NCBI GenBank assembly: GCA_026786005.1
Contig: JAJAYW010000003.1
Location: forward strand, 1 to 38,039
Origin: Lysobacter sp.
GTDB taxonomy: Bacteria; Pseudomonadota; Gammaproteobacteria; Xanthomonadales; Xanthomonadaceae
Direction: 5' to 3'
Length of the DNA: 38,039 bases
The position numbers and the translations under genes are program-made. Below the pieces are notes generated by a model. It was not told the DNA's origin and did no database searches. It saw nothing but the letters and a program-made list of their open reading frames with translations. How positions within the stretch are numbered: position 1 is the first letter of the stretch; every line of letters begins with the position of its first letter. Positions 27,948 through 37,308 of this stretch are shown here, in pieces.

Positions 27948-29909
27948 ATGTGCGGAATTGCAGGTTTCAGCGGGCCGGACGTAACGTCGGACCCGGCGCG
28001 CCCGGTACTGGATCGAATGATCCGCACCCTCGCCCACCGCGGACCCGACGGCTACGGCTTCCATGCCGAAGCGGGCGTCGGTCTTGCGCACGCGCGGCTG
28101 TCGATCATCGACCTGGCCACCGGCGACCAGCCGATCCATAACGAGCATCGCACCGTCTGGACCGTGTTCAACGGCGAGATCTTCAACTACATCGAGCTGC
28201 GCAATGAACTGGAGGCCGCCGGCCACCGCTTCTACACCCGCTCCGACACCGAAGTGATCGTGCATCTGTACGACCGCTACGGCGACCGCTTCGTCGAACA
28301 CCTCAACGGCCAGTTCGCGATCGCATTGTGGGACAGCGAGCGGCGGCGGCTGGTGCTCGCGCGTGACCGCGCTGGCATCCGGCCGCTGTTTCATACCCGC
28401 AGTGGCGGGCGCGTGTGGTTCGCCTCCGAAATCAAGGCGCTGCAGGCCGTGTTGCCTGACTGCTCGACGCTGAATCCCCTCGGCCTGGTGCAGACGCTCA
28501 CGTACTGGTCCGCGGTGGATCCCGACACGGTGTTCGCCGGCGTGCAGAGCCTGCCTCCCGGTTGCCTGCTCAGCATCGAACACGACGGCCGCGAGACCCT
28601 GACCCGCTATTGGGACTGGACATTCCCGTCGGCCGAGGAAACGTCGCCGGCGCGCTATCCGCGCAGTATCGAGGCAGCGACAACGGAACTTCGCGAGCTG
28701 CTGGTGGATGCGGTGCGGCTGCAACTGCGCGCCGACGTGCCGGTCGGCGCCTACCTCAGCGGCGGTCTGGATTCGTCCGGCATCGTGGCGCTCATCCGCG
28801 GTTTCACCGACACGCCGGTGCGCACGTTCTCGGTCGCGTTCGAGGATGGCGAGTTCGACGAGAGCGAACACCAGATGGCAATGGTCCGACACCTCGGCAC
28901 CGACCACACCACGCTGCGCTGCACCCGCCGCGATATCGGCGAGGCATTCCCGCGGCTGGTGCGCCATGCCGAAACGCCTGTGCTGCGCACCGCGCCGGTG
29001 CCGTTGATGCTGCTCGCCGCCAGCGTGCGCCAGCACGGCTACAAGGTGGTGCTCACCGGTGAGGGCGCCGACGAGGTCTTCGGCGGCTACGACCTGTTCA
29101 AGGAAGCCAAGGTGCGACGCTTCTGGGCGCGCCAGCCGGACTCGCGTTTCCGCCCAAGATTGCTGGAGCGTCTGTACGGCTACCTGCCGAACTCGCCGGT
29201 CCGCAATCCGGCCTTCGCGCAATCGTTCTTCGGCCAGGGGATGGAACACCTCGATCGGCCCATCTTCGCCCACGCGCCGCGCTGGATGACGTCGCGGCGC
29301 GCACTGTCGTTGCTGTCGCCGGAACTGCGCGCCAGCGTCGGCGCCTGGGAGCCGCTGGGCGCCTACGAACGCACGCTGCCGGCGGGCATGATGTCGTGGA
29401 GCCCGCTGGCACGCGACCAGTATGTGGAGGCGAAGTCGCTACTCGCCGGTTACCTGCTGTCGTCGCAGGGCGACCGGGTCGCCATGGCCCATTCGATCGA
29501 AGGCCGGTTCCCTTATCTCGACCATCGCCTGATCGAGTTCGCCAGCCGCCTGCCGCCGAGCTGGAAAATCCGCGGCATGACGGAAAAATACCTGTTGCGG
29601 CGCGCGCTGGCCGGGCTCCTGCCGGCCGACATCCTGCAGCGCACCAAGCAACCCTATCGTGCGCCCGACAGCCAGAGTTTCTTCTTCGACGGCAAGCCGC
29701 TCGACTACGTGGCCGACCTGATGAGCGGGGAAAGCATTCGCGCCGCCGGTTACTTCGATGCGGCGGCGGTCACGCGCCTGTTCGACAAGTGCCGCAGCAG
29801 CCGCGCGACTGGCTTTGCCGACAATCAGGCCTTCGTTGGAGTGCTGTCAACGATGCTGGTGCACCACCAGACAACGGCGGCGGCAACGCAAAAAAAGCGG
29901 GCTGCGTAG
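27948..29909 (+). CDS. asnB: Asparagine synthase (glutamine-hydrolyzing) family amidotransferase
   Basis: MCGIAGFSG with catalytic Cys2; AHRGPDG; YLSGGLDSSGIVALI PP-loop; LTGEGADEVFGGYD. Confidence 0.93.
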   Translation: MCGIAGFSGPDVTSDPARPVLDRMIRTLAHRGPDGYGFHAEAGVGLAHARLSIIDLATGDQPIHNEHRTVWTVFNGEIFNYIELRNELEAAGHRFYTRSDTEVIVHLYDRYGDRFVEHLNGQFAIALWDSERRRLVLARDRAGIRPLFHTRSGGRVWFASEIKALQAVLPDCSTLNPLGLVQTLTYWSAVDPDTVFAGVQSLPPGCLLSIEHDGRETLTRYWDWTFPSAEETSPARYPRSIEAATTELRELLVDAVRLQLRADVPVGAYLSGGLDSSGIVALIRGFTDTPVRTFSVAFEDGEFDESEHQMAMVRHLGTDHTTLRCTRRDIGEAFPRLVRHAETPVLRTAPVPLMLLAASVRQHGYKVVLTGEGADEVFGGYDLFKEAKVRRFWARQPDSRFRPRLLERLYGYLPNSPVRNPAFAQSFFGQGMEHLDRPIFAHAPRWMTSRRALSLLSPELRASVGAWEPLGAYERTLPAGMMSWSPLARDQYVEAKSLLAGYLLSSQGDRVAMAHSIEGRFPYLDHRLIEFASRLPPSWKIRGMTEKYLLRRALAGLLPADILQRTKQPYRAPDSQSFFFDGKPLDYVADLMSGESIRAAGYFDAAAVTRLFDKCRSSRATGFADNQAFVGVLSTMLVHHQTTAAATQKKRAA

Positions 29910-29958
29910 CCGATATCGGCATTCAGTGCGCTGAAGGCCTATCGCAAGGGGAGATGTC

Positions 29959-30942
29959 ATGCACTGGCGAATCAAGGGAATCGTGCAGAAACTTCTTGGC
30001 GTCCATCCCGCAGGCGCCACCCTGCATTACCGCCTGCAACGCCGCTTTGGCGGCTTGACCGACTTCAGCCGCGAGCTGGCGATCAAGGTCGACGATTGGA
30101 CCATCATGGTCGGCCATCTGCGCGCGGCGGACCGGCCGATCGATGGGGCGCGCATGTTCGAGATTGGCACAGGCTGGTATCCCACCTTCCCCATCGCCTG
30201 CTATCTGGCCGGCGCTTCCCGCGTGACCACCTACGACCTCAACCGGCACCTGCAGCCGCATCTGATGCACCGCTGCGTGGCCGAACTGGGCGGTTTCCTG
30301 GACACCGTCGCGGAGGCTTCGGGGGCGGCGCTCGCCGAAGTGCGCGAACGCCATGCGCGCCTGCAGGGCATGCTGGCTGGGGGAGCGGAACTTGAGCCGG
30401 CGAGCGAAGGCGTCATCCGCTGCGTTGCGCCGGCGGACGCGACCTGCTCCGAATTCGCCGACGGCGAAGTGGACGTGGTCTTCTCCAACAGCGTGCTCGA
30501 GCACGTTCCGCCCGATGTGATCGTGGCGATGTATCGCGAATCGGTGCGCGTGCTCGCGCCTGGCGGGTTGATGTTCCACTCGGTGAACTGCGGCGATCAC
30601 TACGCCTATGTCGATCGCCGTTTGAGCCAGTTGAACTATCTGCGATATTCGGACCGCGCCTGGCGATTCTGGAACAACGCCTTCCTGTATCAGAACCGCG
30701 TGCGCGCCCATGAATTCGTCGATGCCGCCGCAGCGGCGGGTTTCGAGATCATCCTCGACACCTCGACGCCACGGCCGCAGCGCTTGCAGGAGCTGTCCCG
30801 CATCCCGATCCATCCCCAGTTCTCGCATGTCCCTGCTGAAAAACTGTGCATCACCAGCATCGATTTCATCGGCCGGGCAGTGTCCGCAGCCCCGGCCAGG
30901 CCCGACCGGCCGATTCATCACGACGTCGCCGAGCCAGCCTAG
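29959..30942 (+). CDS. SAM-dependent methyltransferase family protein
   Basis: MFEIGTGWYPTFPIACYLAGASRVTTYDLNRHL; VDVVFSNSVLEHVPPDVIVAMYRESVRVLAPGGLMFHSVNCGDHY. Confidence 0.85.
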   Translation: MHWRIKGIVQKLLGVHPAGATLHYRLQRRFGGLTDFSRELAIKVDDWTIMVGHLRAADRPIDGARMFEIGTGWYPTFPIACYLAGASRVTTYDLNRHLQPHLMHRCVAELGGFLDTVAEASGAALAEVRERHARLQGMLAGGAELEPASEGVIRCVAPADATCSEFADGEVDVVFSNSVLEHVPPDVIVAMYRESVRVLAPGGLMFHSVNCGDHYAYVDRRLSQLNYLRYSDRAWRFWNNAFLYQNRVRAHEFVDAAAAAGFEIILDTSTPRPQRLQELSRIPIHPQFSHVPAEKLCITSIDFIGRAVSAAPARPDRPIHHDVAEPA

Positions 30943-32171
30943 TCCGCAGGCTGGACCGGACTGGATTGATCCGCGCTGGATTGAACGGTACTGGTCTTGG
31001 CTGGGGCCAGCCTGAGCAATTTGCCGTCCTCGGCGTCGACCAGCAAGTAGAGCGCACCATCCGGCCCCTGCCGCACGTCGCGTATGCGTTGACCGCGCTC
31101 TTTCAACAATCGCTCGTCCTGCACCACACGGTCATCCTCGAGGTCCAACCGGATCAGTTCACTCGTCGCCAACGCGCCTAGAAACAGATCGCCCTTCCAT
31201 TGCGGGAACAGGTCGCCGGTGTAGAACGCCATGCCGCTCAGGCCCGGCGACACCGGCCAGACGTGATGCGGTTGCTCCATGCCGGGCGCTGCCGTGCCCA
31301 CGGAACCGGGCACCGGCTCCCCGTTGTAGTCCTTGCCATGCGTGATCACCGGCCATCCGTAATTGCGGCCGGCTTCGGGAATGTTGAGCTCGTCGCCGCC
31401 CATCGGGCCATGTTCGGTCGTCCAGAGCTTGCGCGTGACCGGGTGCAACGCCGCGCCTTGCATGTTGCGGTGACCGTACGACCACACCGCGGGGCTGGCG
31501 CCGGCCCGCCCGACGAACGGGTTGTCCTCGGGGATACGTCCATCCGGCAAGATGCGGACCAGCTTGCCTTGCAACTTGCCCAGCTCTTGTGCCGCCTCCG
31601 CAGCTACACGGTTGTCGCCCTGGGTGACGAAGAGATGTCCGGCGTCATCGAAAACCAGGCGCGAACCGACGTGCGTGCCAGCGGAAAGTTTCGGCTCCTG
31701 GCGATAGATGACTTCGACGTCCTCGAGCGCGCCACCTTGCAAGCGTCCGCGCGCGACTGCCGTGCCGGCGACATTGCCGCGGAAGTTGGGCTCCGCGAAG
31801 GACAGATAGACCAAGTGGTCGCTGGCGAACGTGGGCGACAACGCCACGTCGAGCAAACCGGCCTGGCCGTCGACGAAGATTTTCGGCAAGCCGGCAATCG
31901 GCTCCAACACCTGGCCATCCGCTGCGATGCGGCGCAGGCGCCCGGGCCGCTCGGTGACCAGCATCCCGCCCTCAGGCAGGAACGCCAGCCCCCAGGGATG
32001 CACCAGCCCGGTCACCAGTTCGGTGACCTCGAAGTCGGCGTGCGGCGAGGTGTGGCGCGTCGCAACCGCATCCGTCGCCGGACGTGGCGGTGCGACGTTG
32101 GCTTCGGGCAAAGCGGTGTCGCAGCCGGACGCGAGCGCAATCACGAGCGCAGGCAGGATCAATCGATGCAT
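30939..32171 (-). CDS. PQQ-dependent sugar dehydrogenase (soluble aldose dehydrogenase/YliI-like), lipoprotein
   Basis: MHRLILPALVIALASGCD lipobox; GLVHPWGLAFLPEGGMLVTERPGRLRRI; WSYGHRNMQGAALHPVTRKLWTTEHGPMGGDELN; NYGWPVITHGKDYNG. Confidence 0.93.
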   Translation of the reverse strand: MHRLILPALVIALASGCDTALPEANVAPPRPATDAVATRHTSPHADFEVTELVTGLVHPWGLAFLPEGGMLVTERPGRLRRIAADGQVLEPIAGLPKIFVDGQAGLLDVALSPTFASDHLVYLSFAEPNFRGNVAGTAVARGRLQGGALEDVEVIYRQEPKLSAGTHVGSRLVFDDAGHLFVTQGDNRVAAEAAQELGKLQGKLVRILPDGRIPEDNPFVGRAGASPAVWSYGHRNMQGAALHPVTRKLWTTEHGPMGGDELNIPEAGRNYGWPVITHGKDYNGEPVPGSVGTAAPGMEQPHHVWPVSPGLSGMAFYTGDLFPQWKGDLFLGALATSELIRLDLEDDRVVQDERLLKERGQRIRDVRQGPDGALYLLVDAEDGKLLRLAPAKTSTVQSSADQSSPVQPAD

Positions 32172-32443
32172 GGGTCGCTCCGGCATGGGGATGGCGAATG
32201 GATGGGATAGTAACGACAGCCATCGCGGACCATCTTGCAACGGCAACGGAGTAACAGGGTCGTGCCTGACCGAGACGCGTCGACGCCATCTGTCTGCTGG
32301 CCGCTAAATGCGCCCAAGATCGTTAAAGACCAGTGCGCACCAACGGAATCGGCGACGCTACAGCGGTCGCAGGCATGTTGCGCGCGACACCGCGCGCCGG
32401 AACCAGACGCGTTCGATACAAGGCCAGGGGGCAACGGTTCAAC

Positions 32444-32692
32444 ATGGAACAACAGCGCAAGATCAAGCAGTTCGTGCTGCAGAATTTTTTGTTTTCCGAA
32501 GACGAAAGCGCCTTGGGCGACCAGGACTCGCTGATTCGCGGCGGGATCATCGACTCGACCGGCATCCACGAGTTGATCCTGTTCCTGGAAGAGAGCTACC
32601 TGATTTCGGTCACGCCGGACGAAATGACCCCGGCGAACTTCGACTCGATCCATTCGGTCAGCGAATTCGTGACCCGCAAGCGCACCGGTTGA
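32444..32692 (+). CDS. Acyl carrier protein
   Basis: About 82 aa; SLIRGGIIDSTGIHELILFLEESYLISVTPDEMTPANFDSIHSV, with the 4'-phosphopantetheine-type DS motif. Confidence 0.88.
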   Translation: MEQQRKIKQFVLQNFLFSEDESALGDQDSLIRGGIIDSTGIHELILFLEESYLISVTPDEMTPANFDSIHSVSEFVTRKRTG

Positions 32693-32705
32693 GGGTGGCT
32701 TTGCC

Positions 32706-34217
32706 ATGAATTCGTTGACGTCAAGGGTCGCGGCAATTGCAGGCGCGGCTCCGCAGCGCACTGCCATCGTCGACGGCGAGCGCCGGGTGAGCTACGGCCA
32801 GCTGTGGTCGCAGGCACACGCGTTCGCCGATCGCCTGCTCCAGTACGGCCTGGAGCACGGCGACCGCGTCGCGATCGTGCTGCCCAACCGCATCGAGGCC
32901 GTGACGGCGTGCTACGGCACGTGGCTCGCCGGGGGCGTCGCCGTCCCGATCAACGTGCAGGCGCGCACACGCGATTTTGTGCCGTGGCTCAGCCACTGCG
33001 GTGCGCGTTTCGTGGTGCACGAACGCGGCCACGCCGATGCGGAACAGGCCTTGTCCGAACTCTCGCCTGCTCCGGTGGCCATCGTCGTGGACGAGGCGAT
33101 GCCGATCTGCGAATCATTGTCCGCTGACAACGGCGACGCACGCGAGGATGCATGTCAACAAGCCGATGACCTCGCCCTGATCCTGTACACCTCCGGCACC
33201 ACCGGCGCGCCCAAGGGCGTGATGCTCACCCAGGCCAACCTGCTCGCCAACGCCGAAGCGGTGGTGGCGTATATCGGACTGGGTCCGGACGACAGCGTGC
33301 TGAGCGTGCTTCCGTTCTACTACGCCTACGGCGCATCGGTGCTGCACACGCATTTGATCAGCGGCGCACGCGTGGTGCTGGCGCCCAACCTGCTGTTTCC
33401 GCATCGGGTCGTGGAGGAGATCGCACGCGAGGGAGTGACCGGTTTCTCCGGTGTGCCCTCCACCTTCGCGCTGTTGCTGGACCGCGTTGCGCTGCACGAA
33501 TACGACCTGTCCTCGTTGCGCTACCTGACCCAGGCCGGTGGCGCGATGACGCCCACGCTCACGCAAAGGTTGCGCACGGCACTGCCGCATCCGCGCCTGT
33601 TCGTGATGTACGGGCAGACCGAGGCCACCTCGCGCCTCACCTGGCTGCCACCGGATCAGCTGGACGCAAAGCCGGGCTCGGTCGGCATCCCGGTGAACGG
33701 CGTCGGATTGAGAGTGATGCGCGAGGACGGCTCGACCGCCGCCGCCGGCGACATCGGCGATGTCTGGGTACGCGGCCCGAACGTGATGCGCGGTTACTGG
33801 AACAATCCCGACGCGACCGCCGCCGTGCTGCGCGACGGCTGGCTGCGCACCGGCGACATGGGTCATCTGGATCAGGATGGCTGCCTGTTCCTCGCCGGCC
33901 GCCGCAGCGACATGATCAAGACCGGTGCGCACCGCGTGCATCCCAACGACATCGAGGAAGCGATCGCCGAGCTGGCCTACGTGATCGAGGTGGCGGTGGT
34001 GGGGGTCGACGACGACGTGCTGGGCCAGGTGATCAAGGCCTTCGTCGTGACCGAGACCCTGCCCGACCGTGGCGCGGAAAGGATCAAGGCGCACTGCCGG
34101 GCGCGCCTGGCGCCCTACAAGATTCCCAAGCACATCGAATTCGTGACCGCCCTGCCGCGTACCGCGTCGGGCAAGGTGCGTCGCGTCCAACTGACGGAGC
34201 AACAGGCGACCACATGA
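32706..34217 (+). CDS. Acyl-CoA/acyl-ACP ligase (AMP-forming), EPS/exosortase-A-locus type
   Basis: LILYTSGTTGAPKGVMLTQANL; VMYGQTEATSRLTWLPP; WLRTGDMGHLDQDGCLFLAGRRSDMIKTGAHRVHPNDIEEAI; PRTASGKVRR. Confidence 0.92.
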   Translation: MNSLTSRVAAIAGAAPQRTAIVDGERRVSYGQLWSQAHAFADRLLQYGLEHGDRVAIVLPNRIEAVTACYGTWLAGGVAVPINVQARTRDFVPWLSHCGARFVVHERGHADAEQALSELSPAPVAIVVDEAMPICESLSADNGDAREDACQQADDLALILYTSGTTGAPKGVMLTQANLLANAEAVVAYIGLGPDDSVLSVLPFYYAYGASVLHTHLISGARVVLAPNLLFPHRVVEEIAREGVTGFSGVPSTFALLLDRVALHEYDLSSLRYLTQAGGAMTPTLTQRLRTALPHPRLFVMYGQTEATSRLTWLPPDQLDAKPGSVGIPVNGVGLRVMREDGSTAAAGDIGDVWVRGPNVMRGYWNNPDATAAVLRDGWLRTGDMGHLDQDGCLFLAGRRSDMIKTGAHRVHPNDIEEAIAELAYVIEVAVVGVDDDVLGQVIKAFVVTETLPDRGAERIKAHCRARLAPYKIPKHIEFVTALPRTASGKVRRVQLTEQQATT

Positions 34218-35200
34218 CTGCACTCGACTGGAACGTGCTGGACATCGACTACGAGCAGGAAGCCGACCGCATCGCACAGCGTCTGCGCGACATCACTGCG
34301 CGTGAACTGCATCGGCGCGGGCTGGTGGTCGCGATCTCCGGTGGCATCGACAGTTCGGTCAGCGCCGCGCTGGCGGTGCGTGCACTCGGCCCGGAACGCG
34401 TGTTCACCCTGATCCTGCCGGAGCGCGATTCCTCCGACGACAGCGCCGCACGCGCAACCATCCTGGCGCAGCACCTGGGCGTGCGCACCGAGACCGTGGA
34501 CATCGCACCCGCGCTGGCGGCCATCGGCTGCTACCGCGCGCGCGATGCCGCCGTGCGCACCGCGCTACCGGAATACGGCGACGGCTGGAAAATGAAGATC
34601 GTGATCGACGGCGGCACGCAGGGCCGCATCAACCGCTTCCGCTTGATCGCCGAAGCACCCGACGGCACCCGCCACGAACGCGACCTGGGCCTGGGCGAGT
34701 ACCTCACCATCGTCGCCGCGACCAACTTCAAGCAGCGCATCCGCAAGACGCTGGAATACTTCCACGCCGACCGCCTCAACTACGCCGTGGTCGGCACGCC
34801 CAACCGGGTCGAGTACGACCAGGGCTTCTTCGTCAAGAACGGCGACGGCTCGGCCGACGTCAAACCGATCGCGCACCTGTACAAATCGCAGGTGTACGGC
34901 ATGGCGCGCCATCTCGGGCTGCCCGAGCGCGTGTGCGATGCGCAGCCGACCACTGACACCTACAGCCTCAGCCAGGGGCAGGACGAGTTCTACTATGGCC
35001 TGCCGCACCGGCAGATGGACCTGGCCCTGTGGGCGCTCAACCACGACGTCCCCGCGGCGCAGCTGGCAGGCGCGCTGCAGATCAGCGAGCTGCACGCGCA
35101 GGCCGTCTATGACGATATCCACAACAAGCGGCGCACCACGCGCTACCTGCACCGCGCGCCGGTGCTGGTGGCGGAGGTCGGCGAACTGGCCCACGCATGA
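34214..35200 (+). CDS. NAD synthase-like PP-loop ATPase (ammonia-dependent type, no glutaminase domain)
   Basis: VVAISGGIDSSVSAALAVRALG PP-loop; VGTPNRVEYDQGFFVKNGDGSADVKPIAHLYKSQVYGMARHLG. ATGA overlap with the ligase. Confidence 0.85.
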   Translation: MTALDWNVLDIDYEQEADRIAQRLRDITARELHRRGLVVAISGGIDSSVSAALAVRALGPERVFTLILPERDSSDDSAARATILAQHLGVRTETVDIAPALAAIGCYRARDAAVRTALPEYGDGWKMKIVIDGGTQGRINRFRLIAEAPDGTRHERDLGLGEYLTIVAATNFKQRIRKTLEYFHADRLNYAVVGTPNRVEYDQGFFVKNGDGSADVKPIAHLYKSQVYGMARHLGLPERVCDAQPTTDTYSLSQGQDEFYYGLPHRQMDLALWALNHDVPAAQLAGALQISELHAQAVYDDIHNKRRTTRYLHRAPVLVAEVGELAHA

Positions 35201-36252
35201 ACGCCACCGTCGCGCCGCCGCTCTACACCGTCCAGGATGGCGAGGCATTGCGCGACCGCGATACCGTGCTCTCGATCTGGCACGGCAACCTGGGGGAGGA
35301 AGCGCGCCTGGCGGGAAAGTACGACTGGTTCTATCTCGGCAATCCCGGCGAAGCGCCGTTGTTGCAATTGCTCCGGCACGAGCCGAGCGGCGCCATGGTG
35401 GGTGTGTGTTCCGCTGGAAGGCGACGGATGCGGTTGCTGGGCCGCGACATTCGTGCCGGCGTGCTGGTCGACCTGGCTGTCACGCCCGAGCACCGTTCGC
35501 TCGGACCGGCGCTGATCCTGCAACAGGGACTGATCATTGCCGGCCAGCGGGAACTGGATCTGCTGTACGGCTTTCCCAATCCAAAGGCCGCGCCGGTGTT
35601 CAAGCGCATCGGCTACCACCAGCTGACCGACATCGTGCGCTACGCGCGCGTGCTGCGGCATACCGGCTACTTGGCGCGCCGGATGCCACGCGCGCTGGCG
35701 CGACCGCTCGGCGCTGTGTTGGATGTCGCGGTGCACTGGCGCGATGTGATGCGTGGGCGGCGCGGGCGGCGCCTGCATGCCGAATGGAGCGACCGCGCCG
35801 ACCCCCGCATGGACAAGCTGTGGTCGGGCTCTCTGCACGGCGACAGCCTTGTCGCGGTGCGCGATGCCCAGCACGTGCGCTGGCGCTTCGACGAGGCGCC
35901 GCTCGGTCACGTACGTCACCTGCTGTTGAGCGAATCCGACGACACGCTTTCGGCATGGTTCGCCACCCAGGCCGTCGACGGCACGCTGCATGTTCGCGAC
36001 TTCTGGTCGCTCGATGCCGCCCATGGCATCGGAACCCGTTACATCGATGCGCTGCTTCGCGCGGCGCGTGTCGCGGGCCATGCCGCAGTCTCGGTCGAGA
36101 TGGCCGTACCCGTGCCGCATCTGACCGCGTGGCTCGCGCGCGGCTTCGTCGAACGCGGGCGCCGTCCGGTGTTCGGCCGCTGGAGCATCCAGCCCGAGGG
36201 CAATGCAATCGATGTCGCGCTGCACCTCACCTCGGCCGATGAGGACGAGTAG
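35197..36252 (+). CDS. GNAT/FemAB-like N-acyltransferase
   Basis: 351 aa; WHGNLGEEARLAGKYDWFYLGNP; VLVDLAVTPEHRSLGPALILQQGLI; YGFPNPKAAPVFKRIGYHQL. ATGA overlap with upstream gene. Confidence 0.72.
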   Translation: MNATVAPPLYTVQDGEALRDRDTVLSIWHGNLGEEARLAGKYDWFYLGNPGEAPLLQLLRHEPSGAMVGVCSAGRRRMRLLGRDIRAGVLVDLAVTPEHRSLGPALILQQGLIIAGQRELDLLYGFPNPKAAPVFKRIGYHQLTDIVRYARVLRHTGYLARRMPRALARPLGAVLDVAVHWRDVMRGRRGRRLHAEWSDRADPRMDKLWSGSLHGDSLVAVRDAQHVRWRFDEAPLGHVRHLLLSESDDTLSAWFATQAVDGTLHVRDFWSLDAAHGIGTRYIDALLRAARVAGHAAVSVEMAVPVPHLTAWLARGFVERGRRPVFGRWSIQPEGNAIDVALHLTSADEDE

Positions 36253-36285
36253 CCGCGGCCAGGCCGGCAACCATGCGGCACGTCA

Positions 36286-37308
36286 TCAGACCAGTCGGCG
36301 ATGCTCGCGACGAAACAGGTAGAGCGCCAGTCGTTCCGGCCGGAACTGGCCGCGCTTGTCGACCACGGTCGCGGTCTCGAAACCGGTCCGACCCAGCAGC
36401 CAACCCAGTTCGGCCTTTGCCGGGTTGAGGACCGGCACGCTGGTGAAAACAAGCTCGTAACCTGATTCATGGGCGCGCTGCGCAATCGAAGAGTCGTGCG
36501 CGCCATGCGGGAATGACATCGACTCGGCGACGGGTCCAGGCTGGCCGAGCTGTGCCGCGAGTGCGGCGCGGGCACCACCGAGCTCCGCATCCAGATCGGC
36601 CACCGTGGTCATCGGCGCGTGCGACTTCCCGTGCAGTCCCAGCGCCACCCCACCCTGTTGCAGCCGTTGCAGATCCTGCACACTCACCATGTGCCGCAGG
36701 CCGTCATCGAGCACCGTCTCAAACGGCGCCAGCACCCGCTCCCGCACTACCGGCTCCAATGCCTCGATACCCGCAATGACCGCCCGCAGCGCAGCGATGT
36801 CCTCGCCGTCGTTCAAGCCGGCCACGGCAGCGTGCGCTTGCAGCGATGCCTGCAACTCGCCGACCTTCAGTGCACCCCGTCGCCATGCCGCCACGATGCA
36901 CTCCTGGAAGAACGGCTGCCGTTGCCCGATCGCATCGGCCACCACGAACAGCAACGCTGGCAGCCCGGCGCGTTGCAGCTCCGGCAGGGCGAAGTCGGCG
37001 TTGTCGGCCCAGCCGTCATCGAAGGTGATCAGCAACGCTCGCGATGGCAGTTGCGTTCCGGAGCGGCGCGCCGCGAGCACCTGGTCGAGCGACACCACGT
37101 TGTAGTGGCGCTTGAAGAACGCCAGCGAATGCGCCAGCAGTTCGGTCGACAGCGTGTACTCGGGATCGCACGAACGCCAGCGCGGATCGTCCGGGGACAG
37201 GATGCGATGGAACATCACCACCGTCAGGCTATTCGCATTGCGGATCCGGTGATACAGGCCCAAAGCACCGCTACCATAAAGCAGCTTTCTTGCGAGTTCC
37301 GACAGCAT
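36286..37308 (-). CDS. Polysaccharide deacetylase
   Basis: LTVVMFHRILSPDDPRW; RALLITFDDGWADNADFALPEL; PALLFVVADAIG; ALGLHGKSHAPMT; SMSFPHGAHDSSIA. Start revised to 37308. Confidence 0.9.
   Translation of the reverse strand: MLSELARKLLYGSGALGLYHRIRNANSLTVVMFHRILSPDDPRWRSCDPEYTLSTELLAHSLAFFKRHYNVVSLDQVLAARRSGTQLPSRALLITFDDGWADNADFALPELQRAGLPALLFVVADAIGQRQPFFQECIVAAWRRGALKVGELQASLQAHAAVAGLNDGEDIAALRAVIAGIEALEPVVRERVLAPFETVLDDGLRHMVSVQDLQRLQQGGVALGLHGKSHAPMTTVADLDAELGGARAALAAQLGQPGPVAESMSFPHGAHDSSIAQRAHESGYELVFTSVPVLNPAKAELGWLLGRTGFETATVVDKRGQFRPERLALYLFRREHRRLV

Noticed and set aside
27906-29273. 455-aa minus-strand ORF
   Set aside because: Antisense to asparagine synthase, which carries intact catalytic motifs.
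33114-34277. 387-aa minus-strand ORF
   Set aside because: Antisense to the AMP ligase, which has all canonical motifs.
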